Of a DNA stretch of 64,000 bases, positions 19,605-29,146 are shown piece by piece. The number at the start of each line of letters is the position of its first letter. Position 1 is the stretch's first letter. The notes under the pieces were generated by a model that was given only the letters and a program-made list of their open reading frames with translations, was not told where the DNA came from and did not search any database. The position numbers were made by a program, and so were the translations under genes. The stretch comes from Burkholderia paludis. Its GTDB lineage: Bacteria; Pseudomonadota; Gammaproteobacteria; Burkholderiales; Burkholderiaceae. The stretch spans positions 1-64,000 of the forward strand of contig NZ_JPGL01000050.1 of the NCBI RefSeq assembly GCF_000732615.1, written 5' to 3'.

Positions 19605-19823
19605 ATGTTTTATGTGAAGAATGTTCCCGGCCGGGAACGCGCGGTGCGGATCGCGATCGGCATGGTCGTCGCCGTGCTGGCGCTGGTGTCGATCAAGGGC
19701 ATTGCCGGCGTCGTCGTGGCCGTGTTGGCCGCGGGGCTCGTCGTGTCGGGGCTGGTCGGCTTCTGTCCGGCCTGCGCGATGGTCGGCCGCCGTCTCGACA
19801 AGTCGCTCAAGTCGAAGGGCTGA
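19605..19823 (+). CDS. small DUF2892/YgaP-like inner-membrane protein
   Basis: Protein of 72 residues with two hydrophobic helices (about 15-32 and 35-55), a Cys-containing FCPACAMVG motif and a basic tail, matching the DUF2892 membrane half of YgaP-like proteins without any rhodanese domain. YgaP-type proteins are linked to sulfur or thiol chemistry, but function is unknown for stand-alone versions. The sigma-factor ATG lies one base after its stop, so the two are one transcription unit and probably translationally linked. Confidence 0.8.
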   Translation: MFYVKNVPGRERAVRIAIGMVVAVLALVSIKGIAGVVVAVLAAGLVVSGLVGFCPACAMVGRRLDKSLKSKG

Positions 19824-19824
19824 C

Positions 19825-20343
19825 ATGCCGACCGACGAGCAACGGCTGAGCGCGATCGAGGCCGCCCGCACGGGCGACCCGCGCGCGCTCGAACGGCTGC
19901 TGCGCCTGTGCCAGCCCGATGCGCGCCGCTACGCGCAGCGCAACTGCTTCATTTCCGATGTCGACGACGCGGTGCAGGAAGCGCTGCTGATCGTGTCGCG
20001 CAAGGTCGCCTCGGTGCGCACGCTCGCGGCCTTCTCGGGCTGGCTGTTCAGCGTCGTGCGCCGCGAATGCCGCCGGCTCGGCCGCAAGGCGCTGCACTAC
20101 GATCCGTACGACGAGGAGACGGTCGACCGGTGGCTGGCAAGTCGCGATACGGACGCGTTGCGGCGCGAGCTGGTCGACGCGCTGGAGTCGCTGCCGCAGG
20201 ACTATCGCGACATCCTGCTGATGCGCGATTTCGAGGCGCTGACGATTGCGGAGATCGCGGCGCGCACCGGCGTGTCGCCCGCCGCCGCGAAAAGCCGCCT
20301 GCATCGCGCGCGCACGCTGGCGCGCGAGTATCTGCTCGCGTAG
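19825..20343 (+). CDS. ECF-type RNA polymerase sigma factor
   Basis: Protein of 172 residues with sigma region 2 (DVDDAVQEALLIVSRKV, then FSGWLFSVVRREC) and region 4 (LPQDYRDILLMRDFEALTI followed by the AAKSRLHRARTLARE helix-turn-helix). It should direct RNA polymerase to a dedicated promoter set. No classical anti-sigma gene is adjacent. The small two-helix membrane protein directly upstream is the only obvious partner; a sensing role for it is speculation. Confidence 0.9.
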   Translation: MPTDEQRLSAIEAARTGDPRALERLLRLCQPDARRYAQRNCFISDVDDAVQEALLIVSRKVASVRTLAAFSGWLFSVVRRECRRLGRKALHYDPYDEETVDRWLASRDTDALRRELVDALESLPQDYRDILLMRDFEALTIAEIAARTGVSPAAAKSRLHRARTLAREYLLA

Positions 20344-20385
20344 CCGCGCACGGGGCGGTGCGGCCCGTGCGGCCCGTGCGGACCG

Positions 20386-21486
20386 CTACCCGCCGTGCTT
20401 GCGCCGCACCTCGCTCGGCGTCATGCCGGTCCAGCGCTTGAACGCGTGGCGAAAGCCCACCGCGTCGCTGAAGCCGAGCGTCAGCGCGATGTCCTCGGTG
20501 CCGAGCGTGGTCGTGGTGAGGTAGTCGATCGCGAGCGCCTTGCGCACGCTCGTCAGCAGTTCGCTGTACGACGTGCCTTCGGCTTCGAGCTTGCGGCGCA
20601 GCGTGCGCGACGTGATGCACAGGATCGCCGCGATCGCGTCGATATCCGGAAACTGCCCGGGCGTGCGCGTGAGCTCCTGATACACGCGCCGCGTGACGCC
20701 GCTCTGGCTGCGCAATGCGTCGAGCAGGCTCGCGCAATGCGACGACACCTGCGCGGCGGTGATCGGGTTCGCGAGCTGCGGCGCGCGCGCGAGCCACGCG
20801 GCCGGATAGCTGAGCACGTGATGCGGCTGGTCGAACGCGATCGGGCATTCGAGCGCGGCGGCCAGCATGGCCGCGTGCGCCGGCTGCGGTTGCGCGAACT
20901 GCGCGCGCGCCGGCACGCACCACGCACCCATCACGTCCTTGATGATCGTCACGTGCAGCGCGAACTGCATGTCGACCAGGAACCGGTACAGCGGCACGTC
21001 GAGATCGGGCAGCCCGACCTCGTGCCGGTCCGGAAACAGCCACGATGCGGTGTCGCCCTGTTCGACCCACCGGATCGCGAGCATGCCGTTCGCGAGCCGG
21101 TGATATTTGACGGCGGAATCGAACGCCTGCGCGAGCGACTCCGAGCACAGCATCGCGTAGCCGTACATCCCGTAGCTCGACGCGTGCAGCCGGTGGCCGA
21201 CGCGCACGCCGAGATCGGCGCCGTCGTACCGGCCGACCGCGTTGCGCGCGGCCGTCAGGAACTGCAGCGGCGACGTGAGCGTGAACGGGTCCGCGACGGC
21301 GGCCGGCGTGAGGCCGGTGCCGTCGAGCACGGCGAGCGGATCGAGGCCGGCCTGCGTCGCCACGTCGAGCAGCACGGCGAGCTTGGCCGGCGTGAAGCGT
21401 TCCTCGCGCAATGCGTGGGCGGACCACGCGTCCGGCAGGCGGGCTGCGCGGGCGGCCGTCGGGTTCAAGAGCGCACTGCGCGGCAT
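20386..21486 (-). CDS. AraC-family regulator with Arabinose_bd-type N-terminal domain
   Basis: Protein of 366 residues. The N-terminal 240 residues match the ligand-binding type of OruR/ArgR-like AraC proteins (GYDGADLGVRVG-like and SSYGMYGYAMLCSESLAQAF segments). The C-terminal 100 residues form the double helix-turn-helix with TSRTLRRKLEAEGTSY and LGFSDAVGFRHAFKRWTGMTP. It is convergent with the sigma-factor operon. A 183-base region separates it from the HAD gene transcribed in the same direction. The target is unknown. Confidence 0.92.
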   Translation of the reverse strand: MPRSALLNPTAARAARLPDAWSAHALREERFTPAKLAVLLDVATQAGLDPLAVLDGTGLTPAAVADPFTLTSPLQFLTAARNAVGRYDGADLGVRVGHRLHASSYGMYGYAMLCSESLAQAFDSAVKYHRLANGMLAIRWVEQGDTASWLFPDRHEVGLPDLDVPLYRFLVDMQFALHVTIIKDVMGAWCVPARAQFAQPQPAHAAMLAAALECPIAFDQPHHVLSYPAAWLARAPQLANPITAAQVSSHCASLLDALRSQSGVTRRVYQELTRTPGQFPDIDAIAAILCITSRTLRRKLEAEGTSYSELLTSVRKALAIDYLTTTTLGTEDIALTLGFSDAVGFRHAFKRWTGMTPSEVRRKHGG

Positions 21487-21669
21487 GGGAGAGTCCTGCG
21501 TCCGAATCGATATCGTTTACGGCACGCAATTCTGCGCGGGAACGGTTCCGTGCGCCATGGGGTTCACCCTGATAGGCGAGCGGGCATCGTCCGGCGCGGC
21601 CGGCGGCCGGAATCGCCCGGTTCCGGCCGTTGCCCGTGCGGGCAGGACGATACGCGATCCGCGCGTGCG

Positions 21670-22461
21670 TCAGCCGCGAGCGTCGTCGCGCGCGCGCAGG
21701 ATCGCGTCGGCGAACTCGACGAATCCGCTGCCGCCCGGGCCTTGCGTGATCCAGCGCGGCGGGACCGGCAGGTGCCGCAGATAGTCGACCACGGTGCTCA
21801 TGCCGGCCGTGTGCGTGAAGTAGCCGAACATCGGCGCGTCGTTCGTGGAATCGCCGGAATAGGCCACGCATCCGGTCGCGGCGTCGGCGTCGATGCCGAA
21901 CGCGTCGGACAGCACGCGCAACGACATCGACAGCTTGTCGTACCCGCCGACCCAGCCGATGATCCACAGGTTGTTGATGGTGGCGTCCGCGCCGGCCTCG
22001 CGCAGCGCGTCGCGGATCCGGTCGTCCTGCTCGCCGCCGGTGCGGGCGTACGCGAGCGACGTCAGCCTGAAGTCCTGGTCGTCCGCGTGGCGTGCGGCGG
22101 GCACGGCCGTCGCGACCTGCCGCGCGATGCGCCGGAGTGCGTCGTGCGCATCCGCGCGCGCATCGTCCGCATGCCAGTAGCGGCGTTCGACGCCGTGCCC
22201 GTCGGGGCTGCGCCGGAGAAACAGCCCGCCGTTCTCCGCGATCACGCCGTCGACCGGCCACATGCGCGCCATCTGGTCGCACCAGCCCGCCGGCGCGGCG
22301 GTCACGGGAATCACGCGGATGCCGCGCGCCTGCAGGCGTTCGAGCGCCGCGTAGGTTGGCGCGGCCAGACGGCCGCGATGGGTCAGGGTCTCGTCCATGT
22401 CGGTCAGCAGGAAGCGGACGGACGAGAAGCTGTCGGCGGGGGCCAGGGCAAGCGGCTGCAT
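21670..22461 (-). CDS. HAD-superfamily (class IIB, Cof-like) phosphatase
   Basis: Protein of 263 residues. Motif I is LTDMDETLT (nucleophile and acid Asp at about 20 and 22), motif II is VIPVTAAP, and motif IV is YSGDSTNDAPMF. A class IIB cap lies between about 85 and 190, giving the layout of sugar-phosphate and mannosyl-3-phosphoglycerate phosphatase relatives. It removes phosphate from a small metabolite in the cytoplasm; the exact substrate is not evident. It is divergent from the acyl-CoA synthetase gene. Confidence 0.87.
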   Translation of the reverse strand: MQPLALAPADSFSSVRFLLTDMDETLTHRGRLAAPTYAALERLQARGIRVIPVTAAPAGWCDQMARMWPVDGVIAENGGLFLRRSPDGHGVERRYWHADDARADAHDALRRIARQVATAVPAARHADDQDFRLTSLAYARTGGEQDDRIRDALREAGADATINNLWIIGWVGGYDKLSMSLRVLSDAFGIDADAATGCVAYSGDSTNDAPMFGYFTHTAGMSTVVDYLRHLPVPPRWITQGPGGSGFVEFADAILRARDDARG

Positions 22462-22580
22462 CGTGATGGCGAATCAATGACGATCGTCGATTATGAAGAA
22501 CGGCGCGGGGCCGCGCCACGCTGCTTTCAGCTTAGCAATTCGCGCCGGGGAATATGCGTGCGCCGCGCCGGCGGGCGAAG

Positions 22581-22592
22581 TTGTCTGGACAA
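22581..22592. promoter_or_regulatory. palindrome TTGTC-TG-GACAA upstream of acyl-CoA synthetase
   Basis: A 12-base inverted repeat lies about 170 bases before the synthetase ATG in the 299-base divergent region. It could be an operator for a TetR- or GntR-type fatty-acid regulator. The flanking AAGTGTGTACGCGC sequence gives no further symmetry. The assignment is tentative. Confidence 0.3.
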
Positions 22593-22760
22593 GTGTGTAC
22601 GCGCCTGTCCGTTTCGATCATCTTTTCGGCCACCGGGATCATTTGCAACGCGCGCCGCGCGGGCGATAGTCACCGGTCAGGCGACGGTCCGCGCCCCCGG
22701 GCGTGCAGACCGCCGTGCGAACGGCGCGCGGCTGGCGTGCCGTCCCCCGAGGAGTGAGAC

Positions 22761-24395
22761 ATGACACAGAGACACTGGACCGGGTCGTACGGCTCGATCC
22801 CCGCCGAGATCGACCCCGATCGCCATCCTTCCGTAACCGCGCTGCTGGAAGACGCGATGCACCGCTTCGCCGATCGTCCGGCGTTTCATTCATACGGCCG
22901 CACGCTGACCTATGCCGACGTCGATCGCCTGTCGACCGCGCTGGCCGCTTATCTGCAGCAGGTCGTGGGGGTCCGCAAGGGCGATCGCGTGGCCGTGATG
23001 CTGCCCAACGTGCTTGCGTTTCCGGTCGCGTTCGTCGCCGTCGCGAAGCTCGGCGCCATCCAGGTCAACGTGAACCCGCACTACACCGCGCGCGAACTCG
23101 AGCATCAGCTCAACGACGCGGGCGTCGAAGTCGCCGTGGTGTGCGGCGGGTCGATGGGCACGTTCGCCGAGGTGGTCGGCGGCACCCGCGTGCGTACCGT
23201 GCTGAGCGTGGGGCGCGGCGATCTCGGCGTGGTCGATGCGCCGGCCGGCGCGTGCGACGCGCTGCCGCCCGGTTCGATCCCGCTCGCGGAAGCCCTCGCC
23301 GCCGGCGCGTCGCTCGCGTGCGAGCCGGTCGTGCTGGACGGCGCGGACCTGCTGCTGCTGCAGTACACGGGCGGCACGACCGGCCTGTCGAAGGGCGCGG
23401 CGCTGTCGCACCGCAACCTCGTCGCGAACATCGAGCAGTTCTCCGCGATCGTGCCGGGCGCGCGGCGGCCGGGCGAGGAGGTGGTCGTCACGGCGATCCC
23501 GCTGTATCACATCTTCGCGCTGACGGTGAACTTCCTGTCCTACTTCGCGATCGGCGCGCAGAACTGGCTCGTCGCCAACCCGCGCGACATGGACGGCTTC
23601 ATCGACGTGCTGAAGGCCGCGCGGCCGACCGTGTTCGTCGGCGTGAACACGCTGTACGCGGGGCTCGCCGGCCATCCGCGCCTGCCGGAAGTCGACTGGT
23701 CGCGGCTGAAGCTGTCGGCCGGCGGCGGCGCGGCGGTGATCGACGTGATCTCGGCGCGCTGGAAGGCGGTGACCGGCAGCTTCATCCGCGAAGGCTACGG
23801 GCTGTCGGAGACGTCGCCGGTCGTGTCGTTCAATCCGCAGTCGATCGACGCTTTCACCGGCACCACGGGCTTGCCGGTGCCGTCGACCGACGTGAAGCTG
23901 CTCGACGAGCAGGACAACGAGGTGGCGATCGGCGGCGCGGGCGAGATCTGCGTGAAGGGGCCGCAGGTGATGCACGGCTACTGGCAGAAGCCGGACGCGA
24001 ACGCGGCCGCGTTCACGGCCGACGGCTATTTCCGCACCGGCGACGTGGGCGTGTTCGACGAAGCCGGTTTCCTGCGGATCGTCGACCGCAAGAAGGACAT
24101 GATCATCGTGTCGGGCTTCAACGTGTACCCGAACGAGGTGGAAGCCGTCGCGACCGCCGTGCCGGGCGTGGCCGAATGCGCGTGCATCGGCGTGCCGGAC
24201 GCGCGCACGGGCGAGGCGGTCAAGCTGTTCGTGGTGCTGGCGCAGGACGCGTATGTGACGGAGGCGCAACTCGTCGCGCACTGCCGCGAGAGCCTCGCGG
24301 GCTACAAGGTGCCGAAGCTGATCCGCTTCGTCGACCGGCTGCCGAAGTCGACCGTCGGCAAGATCCTGCGCCGCGAACTCAGCCGCACCGACTGA
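22761..24395 (+). CDS. fadD: long-chain fatty-acid-CoA ligase (FadD-like)
   Basis: Protein of 544 residues of the AMP-forming acyl-CoA synthetase family. The P-loop YTGGTTGLSKGA starts near residue 202; further motifs are GYGLSETSP, DGYFRTGDVG, the FACS-like segment around VDRKKDMIIVSGFNVYPNEVE and the C-terminal catalytic GKILRREL Lys. It activates a fatty or related carboxylic acid to acyl-CoA for beta-oxidation or lipid synthesis. A GAGGAG-type site precedes the ATG. An AraC regulator gene follows 101 bases downstream. Confidence 0.9.
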   Translation: MTQRHWTGSYGSIPAEIDPDRHPSVTALLEDAMHRFADRPAFHSYGRTLTYADVDRLSTALAAYLQQVVGVRKGDRVAVMLPNVLAFPVAFVAVAKLGAIQVNVNPHYTARELEHQLNDAGVEVAVVCGGSMGTFAEVVGGTRVRTVLSVGRGDLGVVDAPAGACDALPPGSIPLAEALAAGASLACEPVVLDGADLLLLQYTGGTTGLSKGAALSHRNLVANIEQFSAIVPGARRPGEEVVVTAIPLYHIFALTVNFLSYFAIGAQNWLVANPRDMDGFIDVLKAARPTVFVGVNTLYAGLAGHPRLPEVDWSRLKLSAGGGAAVIDVISARWKAVTGSFIREGYGLSETSPVVSFNPQSIDAFTGTTGLPVPSTDVKLLDEQDNEVAIGGAGEICVKGPQVMHGYWQKPDANAAAFTADGYFRTGDVGVFDEAGFLRIVDRKKDMIIVSGFNVYPNEVEAVATAVPGVAECACIGVPDARTGEAVKLFVVLAQDAYVTEAQLVAHCRESLAGYKVPKLIRFVDRLPKSTVGKILRRELSRTD

Positions 24396-24496
24396 TGGCC
24401 GCCCCGCGCCGCGCGGCCCACGCGGCGCGGCCGGCCCCGAAGGCTCCGCGCGGGCCGCTCAAGTACAATGCGAGCGGTTCGATCGACGGGGACGCG

Positions 24497-25543
24497 ATGA
24501 CCGGTTCAGATTCACCTTCCGCCCGGCCCGGGCGTGCGCTGCCGTCGCCGAGCGCGACGGTGCCGATCTCGCTCGTCAACGGCTTTCTCGCGAGCGCGGG
24601 CGTGCAGCGCGACGTGGTCGAACGCTACCTGCGCGGGGCCGGCATTCCGATCGAGCTGCTCGGCGAGCCGCATGCGCGCGTGACGGAGGAGCAGTTCTCG
24701 ACGCTGTACCGCACGCTCGCGATCGATCTGGACGACGAGATGCCCGGCATCTTCTCGCGCCCGCTGCGCGGCGGCACGCTGAAGTACCTGTGCCTGAGCC
24801 TGCTCGACGCGCGCAACCTCGAGACGGCGCTGCACCGTTTCGGGCAGTTCTTCCATATCCTGCTCGACGATTTCTTCGTCGAATCGAGGCGCGACGGTCT
24901 CGTCGCGCAGGTGCTGCTGCGCCCGAACGACGCCATCGGCCCGATCGGCGCGCTCGGCCAGGAACTGATGCTCAAGCTCGTGCACGGCGTGTGCTCCTGG
25001 CTGATCGGGCAGAAGATCCCGCTGCTGCAGATCGAGTTCGCGTGCCCGCGGCCGCGCCACGCGGTCGACCACCTGTACTTCTTCACCGGCGCCGTGCAGT
25101 TCGATTGCGAACGCACGCTGATGCGTTTCAGCGCGGATTATCTCGAAGCGCCGATCCGGCAGAGCAAGCGCAACCTGCGCAAGTTCCTCGCGCGCGCACC
25201 CGGCGACTGGATCTTCGAATCGTTCAGCGAACAGCTCGTGTGCCACCGCGTGCGGCAATACCTGTCGGCCGCGTTGCCCGACCTGCCCGTGATCGACCAG
25301 GCGGCCGAGCACCTGCATTGCTCGGTGCGCACGCTGAGCCGCCACCTGGCCGCAGAAGGCACGACGTTCCAGGTGCTGAAGGACGAGTTGCGGCGCGACA
25401 TCGCGATCCAGCGGCTCACCGATACGCCCGACACGATCGCGGCGATCGGCGCGGACATCGGCTTCGACGATCCGAGCGCGTTCCATCGCGCGTTCCGGCA
25501 CTGGACGGGGAGCACGCCGGGGACTTACCGGCGGCGCGCGTAG
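24497..25543 (+). CDS. AraC-family transcriptional regulator
   Basis: Protein of 348 residues with an Arabinose_bd-type N-terminal domain (about 30-230, with RGGTLKYLCLSLLDARNLETAL) and an AraC DNA-binding domain at about 255-346 (CSVRTLSRHLAAEGTTFQVLKDELR and IGFDDPSAFHRAFRHWTGSTPG). The start at 24497 follows a GACGGGGA stretch; the longer open frame upstream overlaps the synthetase gene and lacks homology. It sits downstream of, and may control, the acyl-CoA synthetase. Confidence 0.9.
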   Translation: MTGSDSPSARPGRALPSPSATVPISLVNGFLASAGVQRDVVERYLRGAGIPIELLGEPHARVTEEQFSTLYRTLAIDLDDEMPGIFSRPLRGGTLKYLCLSLLDARNLETALHRFGQFFHILLDDFFVESRRDGLVAQVLLRPNDAIGPIGALGQELMLKLVHGVCSWLIGQKIPLLQIEFACPRPRHAVDHLYFFTGAVQFDCERTLMRFSADYLEAPIRQSKRNLRKFLARAPGDWIFESFSEQLVCHRVRQYLSAALPDLPVIDQAAEHLHCSVRTLSRHLAAEGTTFQVLKDELRRDIAIQRLTDTPDTIAAIGADIGFDDPSAFHRAFRHWTGSTPGTYRRRA

Positions 25544-25738
25544 CGCGCGGTTTCGGCGCGGCCGGCTCCCATGGCCGGCTACCCGTGCACGCGTACGTGG
25601 CCGCCGTGTCCGGCCGCACGCCGCTGACGACGCCCCGGGATGCGGCGACACATGCGGCGACGCGTGCGTCGGGCCGCCCGGGCAGCGGCGAGGCCGGCCG
25701 TCGCCGGTGGCAAGCGACGGCCGGCGGTCGGCGCGCGA

Positions 25739-26728
25739 TCAGCGCCAGTGAGTCTCCACCCATTCGCGCACGCGCTGCCACGCGGCGGAATTGATGTACG
25801 CGCGGGTTTCCTGCTCCATCTCCGGCACCTTCTCCCACTCGTCCAGGCCGATCGGTTGTCCGAGCAGGAAATTGCCGCGCTGATAGCCGCCGCCCAGTAT
25901 CTGTTCGACCTGGTTCGCGGCGATCGCCGCCGTGGTGTCCATCGTCAGCCCGAGCAACGCCGCGGCCGGCACGTTCCCGCTCGCGAACGGCCACAGCCAC
26001 GTCGAGACGCCCCAGTTCAACGGATTGCCGACCGCATCGGGCGGAATGCCCTGCGGGCTCGTTCCGGTGCCGAGCGACAGCAGGCGCACGTCGTTCAGGC
26101 TGCCCGCGAGCCCGTTGCCCAGTGCTTCGGCAATGGCGGCCACCGACGGGTTGTTCGCGAACACGCCGCCGTCGGCGAAGTAGCCGAGGCCGGCGATTTC
26201 GTAGGGCGGGAAATAGGTCGGCGCGGCCGACGTCGCAAGCGCGGCATCGGACAGGCGGATGTTCCGGTACGGGTTCCTGGCGCCGTTGGAGAACGTGCAG
26301 GGCGTCCAGCTTTTCGTGGACGGATCCCACAGGCGCGCCGAGTTGATCGCGACGAAGCGGGACAGGTCGGTCAGCGTGGCAGTGCCGAGCAACTTGTTCG
26401 CGATCTGCTGAACCCCGGTGTTGACATACTCGCACGCGCGCAGGCCGGGCCCGGCCTGCACGGCGCCCTGCTCGAACGCTTGCTGCTGTTCCAGCCACAC
26501 GCCGTTTTTCTTGAAGATCGTCGCGCCCTGCGTGCGGTAGATGTCGACGATCTCCGCAATGGGCGCGCCCCGCGCGAGCCCCAGGGCGATCAGGCCGCCC
26601 GTGGACGTGCCGGCGAAGCCGTCCGCTTTCGCGACGATCCCGCTTCGCTTGTCGAGGTCCTGGATGAGCAGCGCGGTGATCAACCCGCGAATGCCGCCGC
26701 CGTCGCAACTGAGAATCCTGAAGGTCAT
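25739..26728 (-). CDS. patatin-like phospholipase
   Basis: Protein of 329 residues. It has the oxyanion glycine motif DGGGIRG at 9-15, the nucleophile elbow GTSTGG with Ser42, and the catalytic DGG with Asp186 (YFADGGVFANNPS), so the Ser-Asp dyad is complete. Such enzymes hydrolyse acyl esters of membrane lipids. No signal peptide is seen. The ATG at 26728 follows AGGAGAAA; a longer frame to 26788 lacks similarity. It lies 73 bases after the amidohydrolase gene on the same strand and is probably co-transcribed. No nucleotidyltransferase is present, so it is not an obvious CBASS effector. Confidence 0.9.
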   Translation of the reverse strand: MTFRILSCDGGGIRGLITALLIQDLDKRSGIVAKADGFAGTSTGGLIALGLARGAPIAEIVDIYRTQGATIFKKNGVWLEQQQAFEQGAVQAGPGLRACEYVNTGVQQIANKLLGTATLTDLSRFVAINSARLWDPSTKSWTPCTFSNGARNPYRNIRLSDAALATSAAPTYFPPYEIAGLGYFADGGVFANNPSVAAIAEALGNGLAGSLNDVRLLSLGTGTSPQGIPPDAVGNPLNWGVSTWLWPFASGNVPAAALLGLTMDTTAAIAANQVEQILGGGYQRGNFLLGQPIGLDEWEKVPEMEQETRAYINSAAWQRVREWVETHWR

Positions 26729-26801
26729 CGTGTTTCTCCTGGTCCTGGTGGAAGTGATACCCGTGCCGCTTCGCGTCGGGTCGCGCACATCGCGCGACCG
26801 C

Positions 26802-28640
26802 TTACTGGTGTTCCTTTTTCCAGGTGACGTCGTGAACCTTGCGCCCGCTGACCCATGTCTGCCGCACGCTGATATCGCGCAACTGATAAGGATTGCCGGG
26901 TACGACCTGCAGCGGATCGCGCTCCAGGATCACGAGGTCGGCCTGCTTTCCCTCCTTCAGGGAACCGACCTGATCGTCGAGGTGGCATTGCCACGCCGCG
27001 TCGATGGTCACCGCGCGCAGCGCCTCGGGCGCGCTCAGGCACTCGGCCGCGTTGAGCGTCGCGAGTTCCGGGTCGGCTTCCATCGCCCGCCACATGGCCT
27101 GGTCCATATAACGCAACGGCCCCAGCGGCGAGACGAAGTGATCGCTGTGCAGGCTCACGCGCAGGCCCTCGCGCAGCGCCGACTTGCATCGGTCGAGCTT
27201 CTGCGCGCGGTCTGCGCCGAGAATGGTGTTCCGGAACGCGCGCCCCCAGTAGCCCACGTGGCCGATCAGGAAACTGGGCGAGATGCCCAGCCGCTTCATG
27301 GTGCGCAGATCGTCGTCGTCGAGCAGCGATGCATGCTCGAGCCGATGGCGCAACGGTTCCGGTTGCGCATCCGGCGCGGGCGCGGACGAAGCGGGCTCGG
27401 GAACCTTGCTCAGCACCAGCTGGTAGGCGGCCAGTACGTTGGCGATCCCCTCGTCGCCGTTCGCATGGACCAGGATCGGCCAGCCCGCGGCATCCACCTG
27501 CTGCATGATCTGCGCGAGCGAATCGATCGGCGTGAAATTGAACAGGCCGTTGGGCCCGACGCCGGGCACGCTGTGCTCGGCGCAGCACTTGTACGGCGCG
27601 CTTTGCAGGCCGGTCAGGCCCTGGTTGGAACCATCGGCGATCAGCTTCATCGCGCGGATGGTGAACAGCGATTCGGGCGGGCTGTTCAGTTGCGGCTTGA
27701 ACTGGTTGAGCCACAGCGGCGCGAGGTCGTTGTTGCCGAACAACGCGCCACCCATGCGCACCGTCATCCACGGCGTGCTCGCCAGCGCCTGCAACAGGAC
27801 CACTTCATAGAACCCCAGCCCCATTCCCACGCCGGCATCGAACAGGGTGGTGATGCCGCGCTCGTTCGCATTCGACATCACCTTCCGCAAGGCGGACAGC
27901 AACGCGATCGGCGTCGGGCGCGGGACGGTGTTCGTCATCAGCGTGACCTGCGATTCGGTCAGCACGCCCTTGGGGAAACTGGCCTCGAGGCCGGCGGCCT
28001 TCAACGCGGCGCCGTTGGCATAGCCGAGATGCCCGGAGGCATTGATCAGGAACAGGCATACATCCGTGCTGATCTGGTCCAGCCATTCGCGGTCGATATC
28101 CACCCACTTGACCATCAGCGACGGGTCGACGCCGCTGCCGCACACCCACTTTTCGCCATTTTTTCCATTGGGCAGCGCTTGGTCGGCCAATTTCCTGAGC
28201 TTCTCCCCGATGGCCTCGGCACTGTAGGCAGGATCCAGTTTCTGTTCGACGAACGGCGACAGTGCGTGCCACGGCTCGGTGAGGAACACGGCGCTGGGCA
28301 GCAGATGCGCGTGCGGTTCGATCAGGCCGGGCAGCAAGGTATGGCCCGAATCGAGCGCCTGCTCGCGCGCGTGGGGAATGCGCCGGCGCACCTCGTCGAG
28401 CGTACCCGTGGCGACGACCTTGTGGTCGGCGATACCGAGCGCTTCGACGCGCGTGTTGCAATCCTCCGGGTCCGGGTAGATCAGCCCGCCGTGAAAGATG
28501 ACGGCCTCGGGCGCGCCGGGCGCTTCGAGCTGGCTCAATTCCTTGAGCAGGTCCTGCCATTCGGTCTCGCTCTGGCCGAGAGCGCCTGCCAGCAAATGCG
28601 GGCTGCAGCATGCACATCCGAGCTGGTTTCGATGGAACAT
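26802..28640 (-). CDS. amidohydrolase family 3 (YtcJ-like) metal-dependent hydrolase
   Basis: Protein of 612 residues. Metal-binding HAH is at 110-112 (LIEPHAHLL), with further His-rich motifs HANGD, RLEHAS and LHSDHFVSPLGP, and a C-terminal LKEGKQADLVILERDP beta-sandwich segment. This is the Amidohydrolase_3 group that cleaves amide or related bonds. The N-terminus is unusual: a CACCSP cysteine cluster at 9-14 precedes the domain, and there is no standard signal peptide. The start at 28640 has AAAGGATCGG ahead of it; the frame upstream is AT-richer and not homologous. It is followed by the patatin gene. Confidence 0.88.
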   Translation of the reverse strand: MFHRNQLGCACCSPHLLAGALGQSETEWQDLLKELSQLEAPGAPEAVIFHGGLIYPDPEDCNTRVEALGIADHKVVATGTLDEVRRRIPHAREQALDSGHTLLPGLIEPHAHLLPSAVFLTEPWHALSPFVEQKLDPAYSAEAIGEKLRKLADQALPNGKNGEKWVCGSGVDPSLMVKWVDIDREWLDQISTDVCLFLINASGHLGYANGAALKAAGLEASFPKGVLTESQVTLMTNTVPRPTPIALLSALRKVMSNANERGITTLFDAGVGMGLGFYEVVLLQALASTPWMTVRMGGALFGNNDLAPLWLNQFKPQLNSPPESLFTIRAMKLIADGSNQGLTGLQSAPYKCCAEHSVPGVGPNGLFNFTPIDSLAQIMQQVDAAGWPILVHANGDEGIANVLAAYQLVLSKVPEPASSAPAPDAQPEPLRHRLEHASLLDDDDLRTMKRLGISPSFLIGHVGYWGRAFRNTILGADRAQKLDRCKSALREGLRVSLHSDHFVSPLGPLRYMDQAMWRAMEADPELATLNAAECLSAPEALRAVTIDAAWQCHLDDQVGSLKEGKQADLVILERDPLQVVPGNPYQLRDISVRQTWVSGRKVHDVTWKKEHQ

Positions 28641-29146
28641 GGTCCGATCCTTTTCAGTTTTTATTGCATTGATCGCGATTGTTTTAAAAAGGAACATCAG
28701 GTCGACCGGCGAGGTCGTACACGGAATCCGTGAATCGTGATGATGCGCAGGCAGCCGCGAAGCCGATGCTTGCGTGCGGATCGGTTTCGCGGGGATCGCG
28801 GTATGGCGTCGCCGTCGATATCCGCTGCGGATCGTTTCGGAAATCAAAACGCCGCGCGGGATAATGCGTCGAACAACGTGATACGGGAATCGTGAGGCTG
28901 GCTTCATGAAACGATGCGGCGGCATGATGCGGATGCCGAATCGATGCGACGGTGCGAATCGGGTGAAACGTCCGGGCGCAATCCAATGTATATGCGCTGC
29001 ACGGAGCGGGTGCAAGCCCGGAATCCGGAGGAAAGTGACGTGAGTCAATCCGTCGCGAAACGTCGCGAAAGACGATTCATGCCGGACGCATGAACGCATC
29101 CGGCAAGCGATCGACGGCCCGGCGAGACCAGACCGGCCGAGAACCG
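28641..29146. other. 506-base intergenic region, no gene seen
   Basis: Part of this interval (28650-28700 and 28840-28870) is clearly more AT-rich than its surroundings, including TTTTTATTG and TTTTAAAAAGG. It probably contains the leftward promoter of the amidohydrolase-patatin unit. No convincing reading frame, hairpin terminator or RNA gene is recognised. Confidence 0.4.

Noticed and set aside
25739..26728. Patatin as an effector of a CBASS-type defence system
   Set aside because: No cGAS-like nucleotidyltransferase or ancillary gene is nearby; the neighbour is an amidohydrolase.
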